A stretch of DNA of 64,000 bases from the NCBI RefSeq assembly GCF_014645815.1, contig NZ_BMML01000017.1:159571-223570 (forward strand), read 5' to 3'. Below the pieces are notes generated by a model. The model saw nothing but the letters and a program-made list of their open reading frames with translations, was not told where the DNA came from and did not search any database. The stretch comes from Streptomyces fuscichromogenes. Its GTDB lineage: Bacteria; Actinomycetota; Actinomycetes; Streptomycetales; Streptomycetaceae. Made by a program: the position numbers and the translations under genes. The stretch's first letter is position 1; each line of letters begins with the position of its first letter. Shown here in pieces: positions 33,508-44,224 of the stretch.

Positions 33508-35079
33508 ATGTCCTTTCCTCTGCTGACAGCGACGGCGGTCCTCCCGGCCGTCGGCGCGGTCGCCACGGCCGCCGTACCGGCCGCCCGGCGCACCGCCGCG
33601 AAATGGCTCGCGCTGCTGGTCTCGCTCGCCACGCTCGTTCTGGCGATCGTCGTCATGGTCCGCTTCGACCCCGGCGGCGCCCGCTACCAGCTCACCGAGT
33701 CCCACGCCTGGATCGCGGACTTCGGGGTCCGGTACGAACTGGGCGTCGACGGCATCGCGGTCGTCCTGATCGCGCTGACCGCCCTGCTGATGCCGTTCAT
33801 CATCCTGGCCGGCTGGAACGACGCCGACCCGCTGGAGACCGGCAGCAAGCGGTGGCGGCCCACCCAGGGCTTCTTCGCCCTGATCCTGGCCGTCGAGGCG
33901 ATGGTGGTCATCTCCTTCGAGGCCACCGACGTCTTCCTGTTCTACATCTTCTTCGAAGCCATGCTCATCCCGATGTACTTCCTCATCGGCGGCTTCGGGG
34001 ACCGCGCCCACGCCCAGGGCGAGGAGGCCGCGTCGACCCAGCGGTCGTACGCCGCAGTGAAGTTCCTCCTCTACAACCTGGTCGGCGGCCTGATCATGCT
34101 GGCCGCGGTGATCGGCCTCTACACGGTCGCCGGGAACTTCTCCCTCGCCGAGATCGCGCAGGCCCGCGCCAACGGCACGCTGCACATGGCGACCAGCACC
34201 GAACGCTGGCTGTTCCTCGGCTTCTTCTTCGCCTTCGCGGTGAAGGCGCCGCTGTGGCCGCTGCACACCTGGCTGCCCAACGCCATGCAGGAGTCCACCG
34301 CCCCCGTCGCCGTCCTCATCACCGCGGTCGTCGACAAGGTGGGCACGTTCGCGATGCTCCGCTTCTGCCTCCAGCTCTTCCCGGAGGCGTCGAAGTGGGC
34401 GACGCCCACCATCCTCGTCCTCGCCCTGATCAGCATCATCTACGGCGCCCTGCTCGCCGTCGGGCAGCGCGACATCAAGCGGCTGGTCGCCTACGCGTCC
34501 ATCTCGCACTTCGGGTTCATCATCCTGGGCATCTTCGCGATGACCAGCCAGGGCCAGTCCGGCGCCACCCTCTACATGGTCAACCACGGCATCTCGACGG
34601 CCGCGCTGATGCTGGTCGCCGGCTTCCTGATCTCCCGGCGCGGCTCCCGGCTCATCGCCGACTACGGCGGTGTGCAGAAGGTCGCCCCGGTCCTCGCCGG
34701 CACCTTCCTGATCGGCGGCCTCGCCACCCTGTCCCTGCCCGGTCTCGCGCCCTTCGTGAGCGAGTTCCTGGTCCTGGTCGGCACGTTCACGCGCTACCCG
34801 GCGATCGGGATCATCGCCACCTTCGGCATCGTCCTCGCCGCGCTCTACACCCTCGTCCTCTACCAGCGGACGATGACGGGCCCGGTGAAACCGGCGGTCT
34901 CCGCGATGCCCGACCTGAAGGCGCGCGAACTCCTCGTGGTCACCCCGCTGATCGTCCTGCTGATCTTCCTGGGCGTCTATCCGAAGCCCCTCACGGACAT
35001 CGTCAACCCGGCGGTCAAGCAGACCATGTCGGACGTGCACAAGACCGACCCGAAGCCCGCAGTGGAGGCGGCCAAGTGA
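33508..35079 (+). CDS. nuoM: NADH-quinone oxidoreductase subunit M
   Basis: A 523-residue antiporter-like pumping subunit with about 14 helices. Motifs: FYIFFEAMLIPMYFLIGGFG with the key Glu, KAPLWPLHTWLPNAMQESTA, and RDIKRLVAYASISHFGFI. The ATG lies five bases after the nuoL stop; the gene overlaps nuoN by four (GTGA). Confidence 0.97.
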   Translation: MSFPLLTATAVLPAVGAVATAAVPAARRTAAKWLALLVSLATLVLAIVVMVRFDPGGARYQLTESHAWIADFGVRYELGVDGIAVVLIALTALLMPFIILAGWNDADPLETGSKRWRPTQGFFALILAVEAMVVISFEATDVFLFYIFFEAMLIPMYFLIGGFGDRAHAQGEEAASTQRSYAAVKFLLYNLVGGLIMLAAVIGLYTVAGNFSLAEIAQARANGTLHMATSTERWLFLGFFFAFAVKAPLWPLHTWLPNAMQESTAPVAVLITAVVDKVGTFAMLRFCLQLFPEASKWATPTILVLALISIIYGALLAVGQRDIKRLVAYASISHFGFIILGIFAMTSQGQSGATLYMVNHGISTAALMLVAGFLISRRGSRLIADYGGVQKVAPVLAGTFLIGGLATLSLPGLAPFVSEFLVLVGTFTRYPAIGIIATFGIVLAALYTLVLYQRTMTGPVKPAVSAMPDLKARELLVVTPLIVLLIFLGVYPKPLTDIVNPAVKQTMSDVHKTDPKPAVEAAK

Positions 35080-36725
35080 GCACAGCAGCCGTCCACAGCC
35101 TGTGGACAACCGCAGCCGAGCCGATCTCGAAGATCCCGACACCGAAGATCGAATACGGGCAGCTGTCGCCCACCCTGATCGTCGTCGGCGCGGCGATCGT
35201 CGGGGTGCTGGTCGAGGCGTTCGTCCCGCGCAAGTCCCGCTACTACGCCCAGGTGTTCGTCTCCGCCGTGGCCCTGTGCGCCGCCTTCGCGGCGGTCGTC
35301 GCCCTGGCCGCCGACGGATACGGCACCACCAAGGCACACATCGCCGCCATGGGCGCCATCGCCGTCGACGGACCGTCCCTGTTCCTCCAGGGAACGATCC
35401 TGCTGGCCGGCCTCGTCGGCCTGTTCACCTTCGCCGAACGCCGCCTCGACCCCGAGGCCCACGGCAACCGCGTCGACTCCTTCGCCGCCCAGGCCGCCTC
35501 CGTGCCCGGCAGCGACAGCGAGCAGGCCGCGGTGAAGGCCGGCTTCACCACCACCGAGGTCTTCCCGCTCCTGCTCTTCGCCATCGCCGGCATGCTGGTG
35601 TTCCCCTCGGCCAACGACCTGCTGACGCTTTTCGTGGCCCTGGAGGTCTTCTCCCTCCCGCTCTACCTGCTGTGCGCCCTGGCCCGCCGCAAGCGCCTCA
35701 TGTCACAGGAAGCCGCCGTCAAGTACTTCCTGCTCGGCGCCTTCGCCTCCGCCTTCACCCTGTTCGGCATCGCCCTGCTCTACGGCTACGCCGGCTCGGT
35801 GTCGTACGCCACCATCGCCCAGGTCGTCGACGGCTCCGTCACCAGCGTCGACCCGGCCCTCGCCAACACCATGGGCAACGACGCGCTGCTCCTGATCGGC
35901 GCCGCGATGGTCGTCATGGGTCTGCTCTTCAAGGTCGGCGCCGTCCCCTTCCACATGTGGACACCCGACGTCTACCAGGGCGCGCCCACCCCGGTGACCG
36001 GCTTCATGGCGGCCGCCACCAAGGTCGCCGCCTTCGGAGCGCTGCTGCGGCTGCTGTACGTGGTGCTGCCCGGCATGCGCTGGGACTGGCGGCCGGTCAT
36101 GTGGGGCGTCGCGATCATCACCATGCTGGGCGGCGCGATCGTCGCGATCACCCAGACCGACATCAAACGGCTCCTCGCGTACTCGTCGATCGCCCACGCC
36201 GGATTCATCCTCGCCGGTGTCATCGCGACGTCGAAGGACGGCGTGTCGTCGGTCCTCTTCTACCTGGCCGCGTACTCCTTCGTGACCATCGGGGCGTTCG
36301 CCGTGGTCACCCTGGTGCGCGACGCGGGCGGCGAGGCGACCCACCTGTCCAAGTGGGCCGGGCTCGGCCGCCGCTCACCACTCGTGGCGGCCGTCTTCGC
36401 CGTGTTCCTGCTGGCCTTCGCGGGCATCCCGCTGACCTCGGGCTTCGCCGGGAAGTTCGCCGTGTTCAAGGCGGCCGCCGAGGGCGGAGCGGTCCCGCTG
36501 GTCGTGATCGGTGTGATCTCGTCCGCGATCGCCGCGTTCTTCTACATCCGCGTGATCGTGCTGATGTTCTTCAGCGAGCCGAAGCCCGAGGGGCCGACGG
36601 TCGCCGTGCCGTCACCGTTCACCATGGCGGCGATCGGCGTCGGCGTCGCGGTCACCCTGGTGCTCGGCGTCGCCCCGCAGTACTTCCTGAACCTGGCGAG
36701 CCAGGCGGGCGTGTTCGTGCGCTGA
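35076..36725 (+). CDS. nuoN: NADH-quinone oxidoreductase subunit N
   Basis: A 549-residue antiporter-like pumping subunit, the last nuo gene. Motifs: EVFSLPLYLLCALAR, GAVPFHMWTPDVYQGAPTPV, and DIKRLLAYSSIAHAGFILAG. GTG start overlaps the nuoM stop. A strong hairpin (36746-36780) follows the stop and should end the operon transcript. The first codons contain a short dyad with a DnaA-box-like sequence. Confidence 0.97.
   Translation: MSTAAVHSLWTTAAEPISKIPTPKIEYGQLSPTLIVVGAAIVGVLVEAFVPRKSRYYAQVFVSAVALCAAFAAVVALAADGYGTTKAHIAAMGAIAVDGPSLFLQGTILLAGLVGLFTFAERRLDPEAHGNRVDSFAAQAASVPGSDSEQAAVKAGFTTTEVFPLLLFAIAGMLVFPSANDLLTLFVALEVFSLPLYLLCALARRKRLMSQEAAVKYFLLGAFASAFTLFGIALLYGYAGSVSYATIAQVVDGSVTSVDPALANTMGNDALLLIGAAMVVMGLLFKVGAVPFHMWTPDVYQGAPTPVTGFMAAATKVAAFGALLRLLYVVLPGMRWDWRPVMWGVAIITMLGGAIVAITQTDIKRLLAYSSIAHAGFILAGVIATSKDGVSSVLFYLAAYSFVTIGAFAVVTLVRDAGGEATHLSKWAGLGRRSPLVAAVFAVFLLAFAGIPLTSGFAGKFAVFKAAAEGGAVPLVVIGVISSAIAAFFYIRVIVLMFFSEPKPEGPTVAVPSPFTMAAIGVGVAVTLVLGVAPQYFLNLASQAGVFVR
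35091..35109. promoter_or_regulatory. Dyad with DnaA-box-like site in start of nuoN
   Basis: GTCCACAG-C-CTGTGGAC is an 8-bp inverted repeat (35091-35107). On the minus strand it gives TTGTCCACAG (35100-35109), a consensus DnaA box. It lies within codons 6-12 of nuoN; it could be coincidental. Confidence 0.3.
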
Positions 36726-36745
36726 CCCGTGGTCCCGTACGGCCA

Positions 36746-36780
36746 AGGACCCCGGTTCCTCGCAAAGGAGCCGGGGTCCT
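36746..36780 (+). terminator. Terminator of the nuo operon
   Basis: AGGACCCCGG (36746-36755) pairs with CCGGGGTCCT (36771-36780), with further pairing TTCCT/AAGGA inside. The stem lies 21 bp after the nuoN stop. Confidence 0.85.
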
Positions 36781-36800
36781 CTCGCGCGTGCGTGACCCGG

Positions 36801-36904
36801 AAGCACGGTCCGGGACCATGGGCCGCGACCATGGGCCGGGACTGCGGGCCGCGACCACGGTCCGGAACCACGGGCCGCGACCATGGGCCGGGACTACGGG
36901 CACG
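36801..36904. repeat. 13-bp tandem repeat, eight units
   Basis: Eight consecutive 13-bp units close to GACCATGGGCCGC, without gaps (36801-36904). Odd and even units differ at the end (CGC versus CGG), giving a 26-bp higher-order repeat. The last unit contains the stop codon of the secreted protein gene on the minus strand. Confidence 0.88.
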
Positions 36905-37418
36905 TCACCGTCGGGTTCCACGGTGCGAACAGACCGCTCGGACTGTCCTTCCAGATCCAGGCACGCAGCGTGTACACGGCCCCCGTGACACCGGGAACCG
37001 TCGTCGGCCCCTGGAACCGCTGCCCGAACAACGTCGGCGCGGTGCCGTCACCACCCGCCGGCACGATCCACTCCACCGCGACCAGGGCCCGGCCGCCGCC
37101 GGCGTCGGTCTCGTAGAGCAGACCCGCGGGCTCGGCCGGGTCAAGACTGCCGAGACCGGCGGCCTTGACGTAGTGGTACCCCGCGCCTCCCTTGCCGCCC
37201 AAGGCGTCCTCGTCGCAGGTGTCGGTCCGGGCGTACCCGTCCGTGACCGCGAACGGCTCGTACTGGTAGTCCGCCGTCGCCGTGTACGTCTGGGTCAGAT
37301 CCGTCCACACGAACGGGTCGGGATCGAGGACCGGAGTCGCGTCGGCGGGAACCGCGGCCAGGGCGAACGGCACGGCCAGCGCCAGAGCGGCGCCGGCAGT
37401 GCGGGACCTGAGAGACAT
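36894..37418 (-). CDS. Small secreted protein of unknown function
   Basis: A 174-residue protein with a clear signal peptide (SLRSRTAGAALALAVPFALA, cleavage near residue 27). The mature part has two cysteines (DTCDED and the C-terminal TVTCP) that may pair, and several Trp and Gly residues with a beta-rich pattern. No family recognised. The ATG at 37418 has GAGGAG upstream. Convergent with nuo, divergent from recQ. Its last codons fall in the 13-bp repeat. Confidence 0.75.
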   Translation of the reverse strand: MSLRSRTAGAALALAVPFALAAVPADATPVLDPDPFVWTDLTQTYTATADYQYEPFAVTDGYARTDTCDEDALGGKGGAGYHYVKAAGLGSLDPAEPAGLLYETDAGGGRALVAVEWIVPAGGDGTAPTLFGQRFQGPTTVPGVTGAVYTLRAWIWKDSPSGLFAPWNPTVTCP

Positions 37419-37615
37419 CGTGATGCTCCTCGGGGCGGAAGAGGCACGCGAGCGCGGCGCCTCCGTACAACGCGGGTCTCCCCGGTCCCGCCCGTGCAGC
37501 ATGGCCCGCGCCGCTTCCGGGCCGCCACGCGGGGACCGCCAAAGGGCTGAGGGCCGGCCGAGGACACCGCCGGACGGGCGAACCCCGCACCGGCACCCCT
37601 TCCGGACGGGGCAGC

Positions 37616-37625
37616 CTGTGGATAA
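37616..37625 (-). promoter_or_regulatory. DnaA-box-like site before recQ
   Basis: TTATCCACAG on the minus strand, a perfect match to the classical DnaA box, 72 bp ahead of the recQ start and near where a promoter would be expected. Confidence 0.35.
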
Positions 37626-37696
37626 CTCCGGCGCTGTCGGTCCGGACCCCTATCGTGGTGGCAGTGGTCGACGGACGACGTACGGGGGGCACGACG

Positions 37697-39742
<2,046 letters not shown>

Positions 39743-39769
39743 GGCTCGCGGAGGCGGCGGGGGAGCCGC

Positions 39770-42541
39770 TCACAGCCCCCTCGCCGCATACGCCCTGACG
39801 TCGGCGTCCGGGTCGGCCGTCGCCGTGGCCAGAGCCGCGCGGGCCTCCTCGGCACCGGCGTGCCGGATCAGGGCGAGCACGGCAGCCTTACGGACATCGG
39901 CGTTGCGGTCGGCGAGGGACTCGGCGAGGGCCGGCACCGCCACCGCGGCACCGGCGGCAGCCAGCGCCCTGGCGGCACCGACCCGCACCTGCCAGGCCGT
40001 GTCGGTCAGCGCGGCCACCGCGGCCTCGGCCAGGGGCGGCGGGCAGCCGACGCCCGCGAGGGCTTCGTAGGCCGCCCCGCGGACCAGCACATCGGCGTCG
40101 CCGACGAGCACGGTCAGCGCCTCCACAACGCCGTCCTCCTCGGCGGCGGCGCCGGCGGCTCCCACCGTGCCCAGCGCCCTCGCCACCGTGACCCGCACCT
40201 CACGGGACGGGTCGCCGACGGCACCCGCCAGGGCGTCGGCGGCGTCCACCGAGACCAGTGCCCGCACCGCCTCGATCCGTACCGCCGGATCCGAGTCGGC
40301 CAGACAACCGGCGAACAGAGCGGCGTCGCCCAGGCGCAGCGCCCGCAGGACGTCGAGCGCGGCCGCCCGAACCAGTGCGTCGGTCACACCGAGCACGTCG
40401 ACGAGGGCACGGCCCAGCGCCGGATCCGACGGAAGCGTCTCGACCAGCTCACGCAGCGAGGCCGCGGCGACCGAACGGACCCCGGCATCGGGATCCGCCA
40501 GCGCACCGGCCAGCGCCGGCCCGGCCCCCGCCGGAGCCGTCTCCGTGAGCACCGACACGGCCGTCCGGCGCACCGAGGCATCGGCGTCGGTCAAGTAGGG
40601 CTCAAGGGCGACGAGTTCGGGCTCCTCCTCGGCGAGGGCGAGGAGCCCCAGCAGTCGGGGCGAGGCCGGCTCGGCCCGGTCGGGCTCCACCGGCCGTACG
40701 GCACCGGCCGCCACCGGCTCCGCGGCCACCGGCGGGACGTCCCGGGCGCCCGCCGTGGCCACGTCCAGCGGACGCACCTCGCCGATGTGCCGGGACGGAC
40801 CGCCGACCGGGGCGAACTCCTCGACCGGCACCAGATACGGAGTCACGGGACGAGCCGTGAACTCCATAGCACCAGAGGGGGACTTGTGGAGATCGAGATG
40901 ATGAAACCAGGAAGCGTCGTCACGCTCGGGGTGATCGAGCCGGTCGTGGTAGAGACCCCAGCGGGACTCGGTACGGGCCAGGGAGGCACGCGCGGCCATC
41001 TCCGCACAGTCCCGGATGAAACCCACCTCGGCACAGCGCATCAGTTCGTGCGGGGTACGGGCACCCATGGCGGCGATGTCGTCCCGCATCCGCTCGAAGG
41101 ACTCCAGGGCGAGCGAGAGCCGGGCCCCGGACTTCGGCGGAGCCACGTAGTCGTTGACGAAGCGACGGAGCTTGTACTCGACCTGGGGCTGCGGCGGGCC
41201 GTCCGGATTGTGCAGCGGGCGGTACACCAACTCGTGCGCCTCACGCACCTGGTCGGCCGGCAACTCCCCCTCGTACGCCGCGTACTGGGCGGCGTCCGCA
41301 CCCGCCAGGTCACCGAAGACGAACGCGCCGATCATGTAGTTGTGCGGGACACAGGCCAGGTCACCCGCGGCGTACAGGCGGGGGACGGTCGTCCGGGCAT
41401 GGTCGTCGACCCGGACCCCGGAAGCGGAGTGCCCGCCGCACAGGCCGATCTCGGAGATGTGCATCTCGACGTCATGGGTCCGGTAGTCATGCCCACGCCC
41501 GGAATGGAACGTGCCGCGGGTGGGCCGCTCGGTGGAGTGCAGGATGGACTCCAGAGCGGAGACCGACTCCTCGGGAAGGTGGCTCAGCTTCAGGTAGACC
41601 GGACCGCGGTCCGAGGCCACCTCGGCGGCGAACTCCGCCATCATCTGCCCCGACCAGTAGTCCGAGTCGACGAACCGCTCACCGTGCCGGTTGACCTGGT
41701 ACCCCCCGAACGGGTTGGCGACGTACGCGCAGGCAGGCCCGTTGTAGTCCTTGATCAGGGGATTGATCTGGAAGCACTCGATCCCGGTCAGCTCCGCGCC
41801 CGCGTGGTAGGCCATGGCGTAACCGTCACCGGCATTGGTCGGATTCTCGTACGTCCCGTACAGGTACCCGGAAGCCGGCAGCCCCAGCCGCCCGGCCGCA
41901 CCGGTCGCCAGAATCACCGCACCCGCGCGGACGACGACAAAGGCCCCCGTACGCGTGTTGAACCCCGCCGCGCCCACCGCGCGCCCGGCCGCCGTCAGCA
42001 CCCGCACCGGCATCACCCGGTTCTCGATCCGGATCCGCTCCCGCATCTCACGACGCCGCAACTGCCGGTACAGGACCTTCTTGACATCCTTGCCTTCCGG
42101 CATCGGCAGTACGTACGAACCGGAGCGATGCACCTGGCGGACCGCGTACGCGCCATGCTCGTCCTTCTCGAACTTGACCCCGTACGACTCCAGGCGCTGG
42201 ACCATGGCGAAACCACGCGTCGCCGTCTGCCGGACCGTGGACTGGTCGACGATCCCGTCGTTGGCACGGGTGATCTCCGCGACGTAGTCGTCGGGCTCGG
42301 CCCGGCCCGGGACGACGGCGTTGTTGACACCGTCCATGCCCATGGCGAGCGCGCCGGAGTGACGGACGTGGGCCTTCTCCAGGAGCAGCACGTTCGCACC
42401 GCGCTCGGCGGCGGTCAGGGCGGCCATGGTGCCGGCGGTGCCACCGCCGACGACGAGGACGTCACAGGTCAGTTCCTCGGCGTCGGCGACGTCGGGAATC
42501 TCCAGGGGAGCGGGCGAGGGGGCGTTCGCGGGGGTGGTCAC
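39770..42541 (-). CDS. AprA/FrdA-like flavoprotein fused to HEAT repeats
   Basis: A 923-residue protein. Residues about 25-600 are an FAD-dependent fumarate reductase/adenylylsulfate reductase alpha-type flavoprotein: GGGTAGT at 32-37, then HSGALAMGMDGVNN, which is closer to AprA than to FrdA, the FAD motif LYAAGDLACV, and a C-terminal helical domain with ARTESRWGLYHDRLDHP. From residue 645 to the end there are nine HEAT/PBS-lyase-like repeats (each with a D-x3-VR-x2-A core). It lies 11 bp after an ABC ATPase gene and is the last gene of a six-gene unit that also has an AprB-like ferredoxin. Probably a cytoplasmic redox enzyme; substrate unknown. AprA-type adenylylsulfate chemistry is one possibility, not shown. 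Confidence 0.8.
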   Translation of the reverse strand: MTTPANAPSPAPLEIPDVADAEELTCDVLVVGGGTAGTMAALTAAERGANVLLLEKAHVRHSGALAMGMDGVNNAVVPGRAEPDDYVAEITRANDGIVDQSTVRQTATRGFAMVQRLESYGVKFEKDEHGAYAVRQVHRSGSYVLPMPEGKDVKKVLYRQLRRREMRERIRIENRVMPVRVLTAAGRAVGAAGFNTRTGAFVVVRAGAVILATGAAGRLGLPASGYLYGTYENPTNAGDGYAMAYHAGAELTGIECFQINPLIKDYNGPACAYVANPFGGYQVNRHGERFVDSDYWSGQMMAEFAAEVASDRGPVYLKLSHLPEESVSALESILHSTERPTRGTFHSGRGHDYRTHDVEMHISEIGLCGGHSASGVRVDDHARTTVPRLYAAGDLACVPHNYMIGAFVFGDLAGADAAQYAAYEGELPADQVREAHELVYRPLHNPDGPPQPQVEYKLRRFVNDYVAPPKSGARLSLALESFERMRDDIAAMGARTPHELMRCAEVGFIRDCAEMAARASLARTESRWGLYHDRLDHPERDDASWFHHLDLHKSPSGAMEFTARPVTPYLVPVEEFAPVGGPSRHIGEVRPLDVATAGARDVPPVAAEPVAAGAVRPVEPDRAEPASPRLLGLLALAEEEPELVALEPYLTDADASVRRTAVSVLTETAPAGAGPALAGALADPDAGVRSVAAASLRELVETLPSDPALGRALVDVLGVTDALVRAAALDVLRALRLGDAALFAGCLADSDPAVRIEAVRALVSVDAADALAGAVGDPSREVRVTVARALGTVGAAGAAAEEDGVVEALTVLVGDADVLVRGAAYEALAGVGCPPPLAEAAVAALTDTAWQVRVGAARALAAAGAAVAVPALAESLADRNADVRKAAVLALIRHAGAEEARAALATATADPDADVRAYAARGL

Positions 42542-42552
42542 CGGGATGCCTT

Positions 42553-43323
42553 TCAGATGCCGGGCGAGGAGAGGACAGCGCGGCGCAGGGCCGCACGAGC
42601 CGGGTCGTCGAGGGCGCCGCGTTCACGCGGACGCGGAACGTCCCGCACGGACGCCACCCGGCCGGCGGCGAGCAGGGCGACCCGGTCGCCGAGGAAGAGC
42701 GCCTCGTCCACGTCATGGGTGACGAAGACGACGGTGGCACCCGTACCGCGCAACACCTCCACCAACAGGTCCTGCATGCCGGAACGGGTCTGGGTGTCCA
42801 GCGCCCCGAACGGCTCGTCCATCAGCACGACCCGAGGCGAACCCGCCAACGCCCGGGCCAACTGCGCCCGCTGGCTCTGCCCGCCGGACACCCGGTGCGG
42901 CAACTGCCCGGCCTGCGCGGCCAGCCCGACCCGGCCCAGCCAGGACTCCGCCTGCGCGCGACGCCCGGAACGGGCGACCCCCCTGATGGCGAGGGGCAGT
43001 TCGACATTGCCGCGCAGCGTCCGCCAGGGCAGCAGCGCGTCCTCCTGGAAGACCAGCGCCCGGTCCGCCGACGGCCCGGTCACCACCGTGCCGTCCTGGG
43101 ACACCGTCCCGGCGAGCGGGGACAGCAGCCCCGCGAGCGTCCGTAGCAACGTCGACTTGCCACACCCCGACGGCCCGACCACGGTGAGGATCTCCCCTGC
43201 CCGGACGTCCAGCGCCACATCGTGCAGCACCGGGGCGCCCGGACGGCCGAGCACGGCCGCATCGAGCGTGAGCCGGGCCCCGCGTGCGCCCTCCGGTGCG
43301 GCGACCTCAGACGAAGTACTCAT
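42553..43323 (-). CDS. ABC transporter ATPase, nitrate/sulfonate/taurine type
   Basis: A 256-residue ATPase of the SsuB/TauB class. Walker A GPSGCGKST, Q-loop FQEDALLPWRTLRGNV, signature VSGGQSQRAQLARAL, Walker B VVLMDEPFGALD and H-loop VTHDVDEA are all intact. The ATG at 43323 lies 17 bp inside the permease gene, so expression is coupled. Works with the permease and the NosL-tailed binding protein. Confidence 0.92.
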   Translation of the reverse strand: MSTSSEVAAPEGARGARLTLDAAVLGRPGAPVLHDVALDVRAGEILTVVGPSGCGKSTLLRTLAGLLSPLAGTVSQDGTVVTGPSADRALVFQEDALLPWRTLRGNVELPLAIRGVARSGRRAQAESWLGRVGLAAQAGQLPHRVSGGQSQRAQLARALAGSPRVVLMDEPFGALDTQTRSGMQDLLVEVLRGTGATVVFVTHDVDEALFLGDRVALLAAGRVASVRDVPRPRERGALDDPARAALRRAVLSSPGI

Positions 43324-44224
43324 CGCGCGCCTCCTGACCGGTGTCGCCGCGGTCCTGCTGCTGGGCATCGGGCTGCTGCTGGGACTCGCCGTCGCCCCGT
43401 ACTGCGACCGGAGCGCCGTCGGTGACGGTGTGCACCTCGGGACGGGGCCGGCCGCCGGGGACGTACGAGGTACGGGGCAGCCAGCGGGTCAGCCAACGGC
43501 CGAGCAACTCCACGGCCGTGGAAGTGATCCAGCCGAGCACACCGATCGTCACCATCCCGACGAACACCCCGGGGTAGTTGACGATCGTGTAGTCCTGCCA
43601 GGTGCGGTAGCCGACGCCGTACTGACCGGAGATCATCTCGGCGGAGATCACACAGATCCACGACACACCGATGCCGACCGACAGCCCGCCGAAGATGCCC
43701 GGCAGCGCACCCGGCAGCACGACCGAACCGAGGATCCGCCACCTGCCGCCGCCCATCGTGCGCACCGCCTCCTCCCACACCGGAGTGAGCGCGCGCACCG
43801 CGTGCCGGGTGGAGACCATCACCGGGAAGAAGGCGGCGGTGCAGGTGATGAAGACGATGCCCTGCTCGTCGGAGGGGAACAGCAGGATCGCGACGGGTAC
43901 GAGAGCGATCGCAGGGATCGGTCGGAGCACCTCCAGGACGGGGCCGAGCAGATCCTCGGCGAGACGCGAGCGGGCGACGAGCACCCCCGTCGCCACACCC
44001 AGCACGGCCGCCAGCGCGAAACCGGTCAGGATGCGGCTGAGACTGTCGGTGAGATCCGTCCAGTAGTCGTCACCGGAGACCCGGTCGGCGAAGGCGCGGG
44101 CGATGTCGGCGACCGTCGGGAACTGCGAGAACCGTAGCCAGAGATCGACCTTCAGGCTGGTCAGCAACTGCCACAGCCCCAGGGCGGCGGCCAGCGACGC
44201 CACCCGCAGGACGTACCGGCTCAC
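43307..44224 (-). CDS. ABC transporter permease, SsuC type
   Basis: A 305-residue permease with six helices and the EAA loop EEAVRTMGGGRWRILGSVVLPGALPGI at about 153-180, typical of the sulfonate/nitrate/taurine class. The C-terminal 50 residues are a charged, Gln-rich cytoplasmic tail not normal for SsuC. The GTG at 44224 overlaps the binding protein stop (GTGA), which fixes the start. Confidence 0.9.
   Translation of the reverse strand: MSRYVLRVASLAAALGLWQLLTSLKVDLWLRFSQFPTVADIARAFADRVSGDDYWTDLTDSLSRILTGFALAAVLGVATGVLVARSRLAEDLLGPVLEVLRPIPAIALVPVAILLFPSDEQGIVFITCTAAFFPVMVSTRHAVRALTPVWEEAVRTMGGGRWRILGSVVLPGALPGIFGGLSVGIGVSWICVISAEMISGQYGVGYRTWQDYTIVNYPGVFVGMVTIGVLGWITSTAVELLGRWLTRWLPRTSYVPGGRPRPEVHTVTDGAPVAVRGDGESQQQPDAQQQDRGDTGQEARDEYFV

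Noticed and set aside
39860..44137. Plus-strand open frame of 1425 codons opposite the flavoprotein/ABC operon
   Set aside because: Its composition is that of an antisense shadow (Arg, Gly, His-rich, no motif), and the minus strand carries clear Walker, FAD and HEAT motifs over the same bases.
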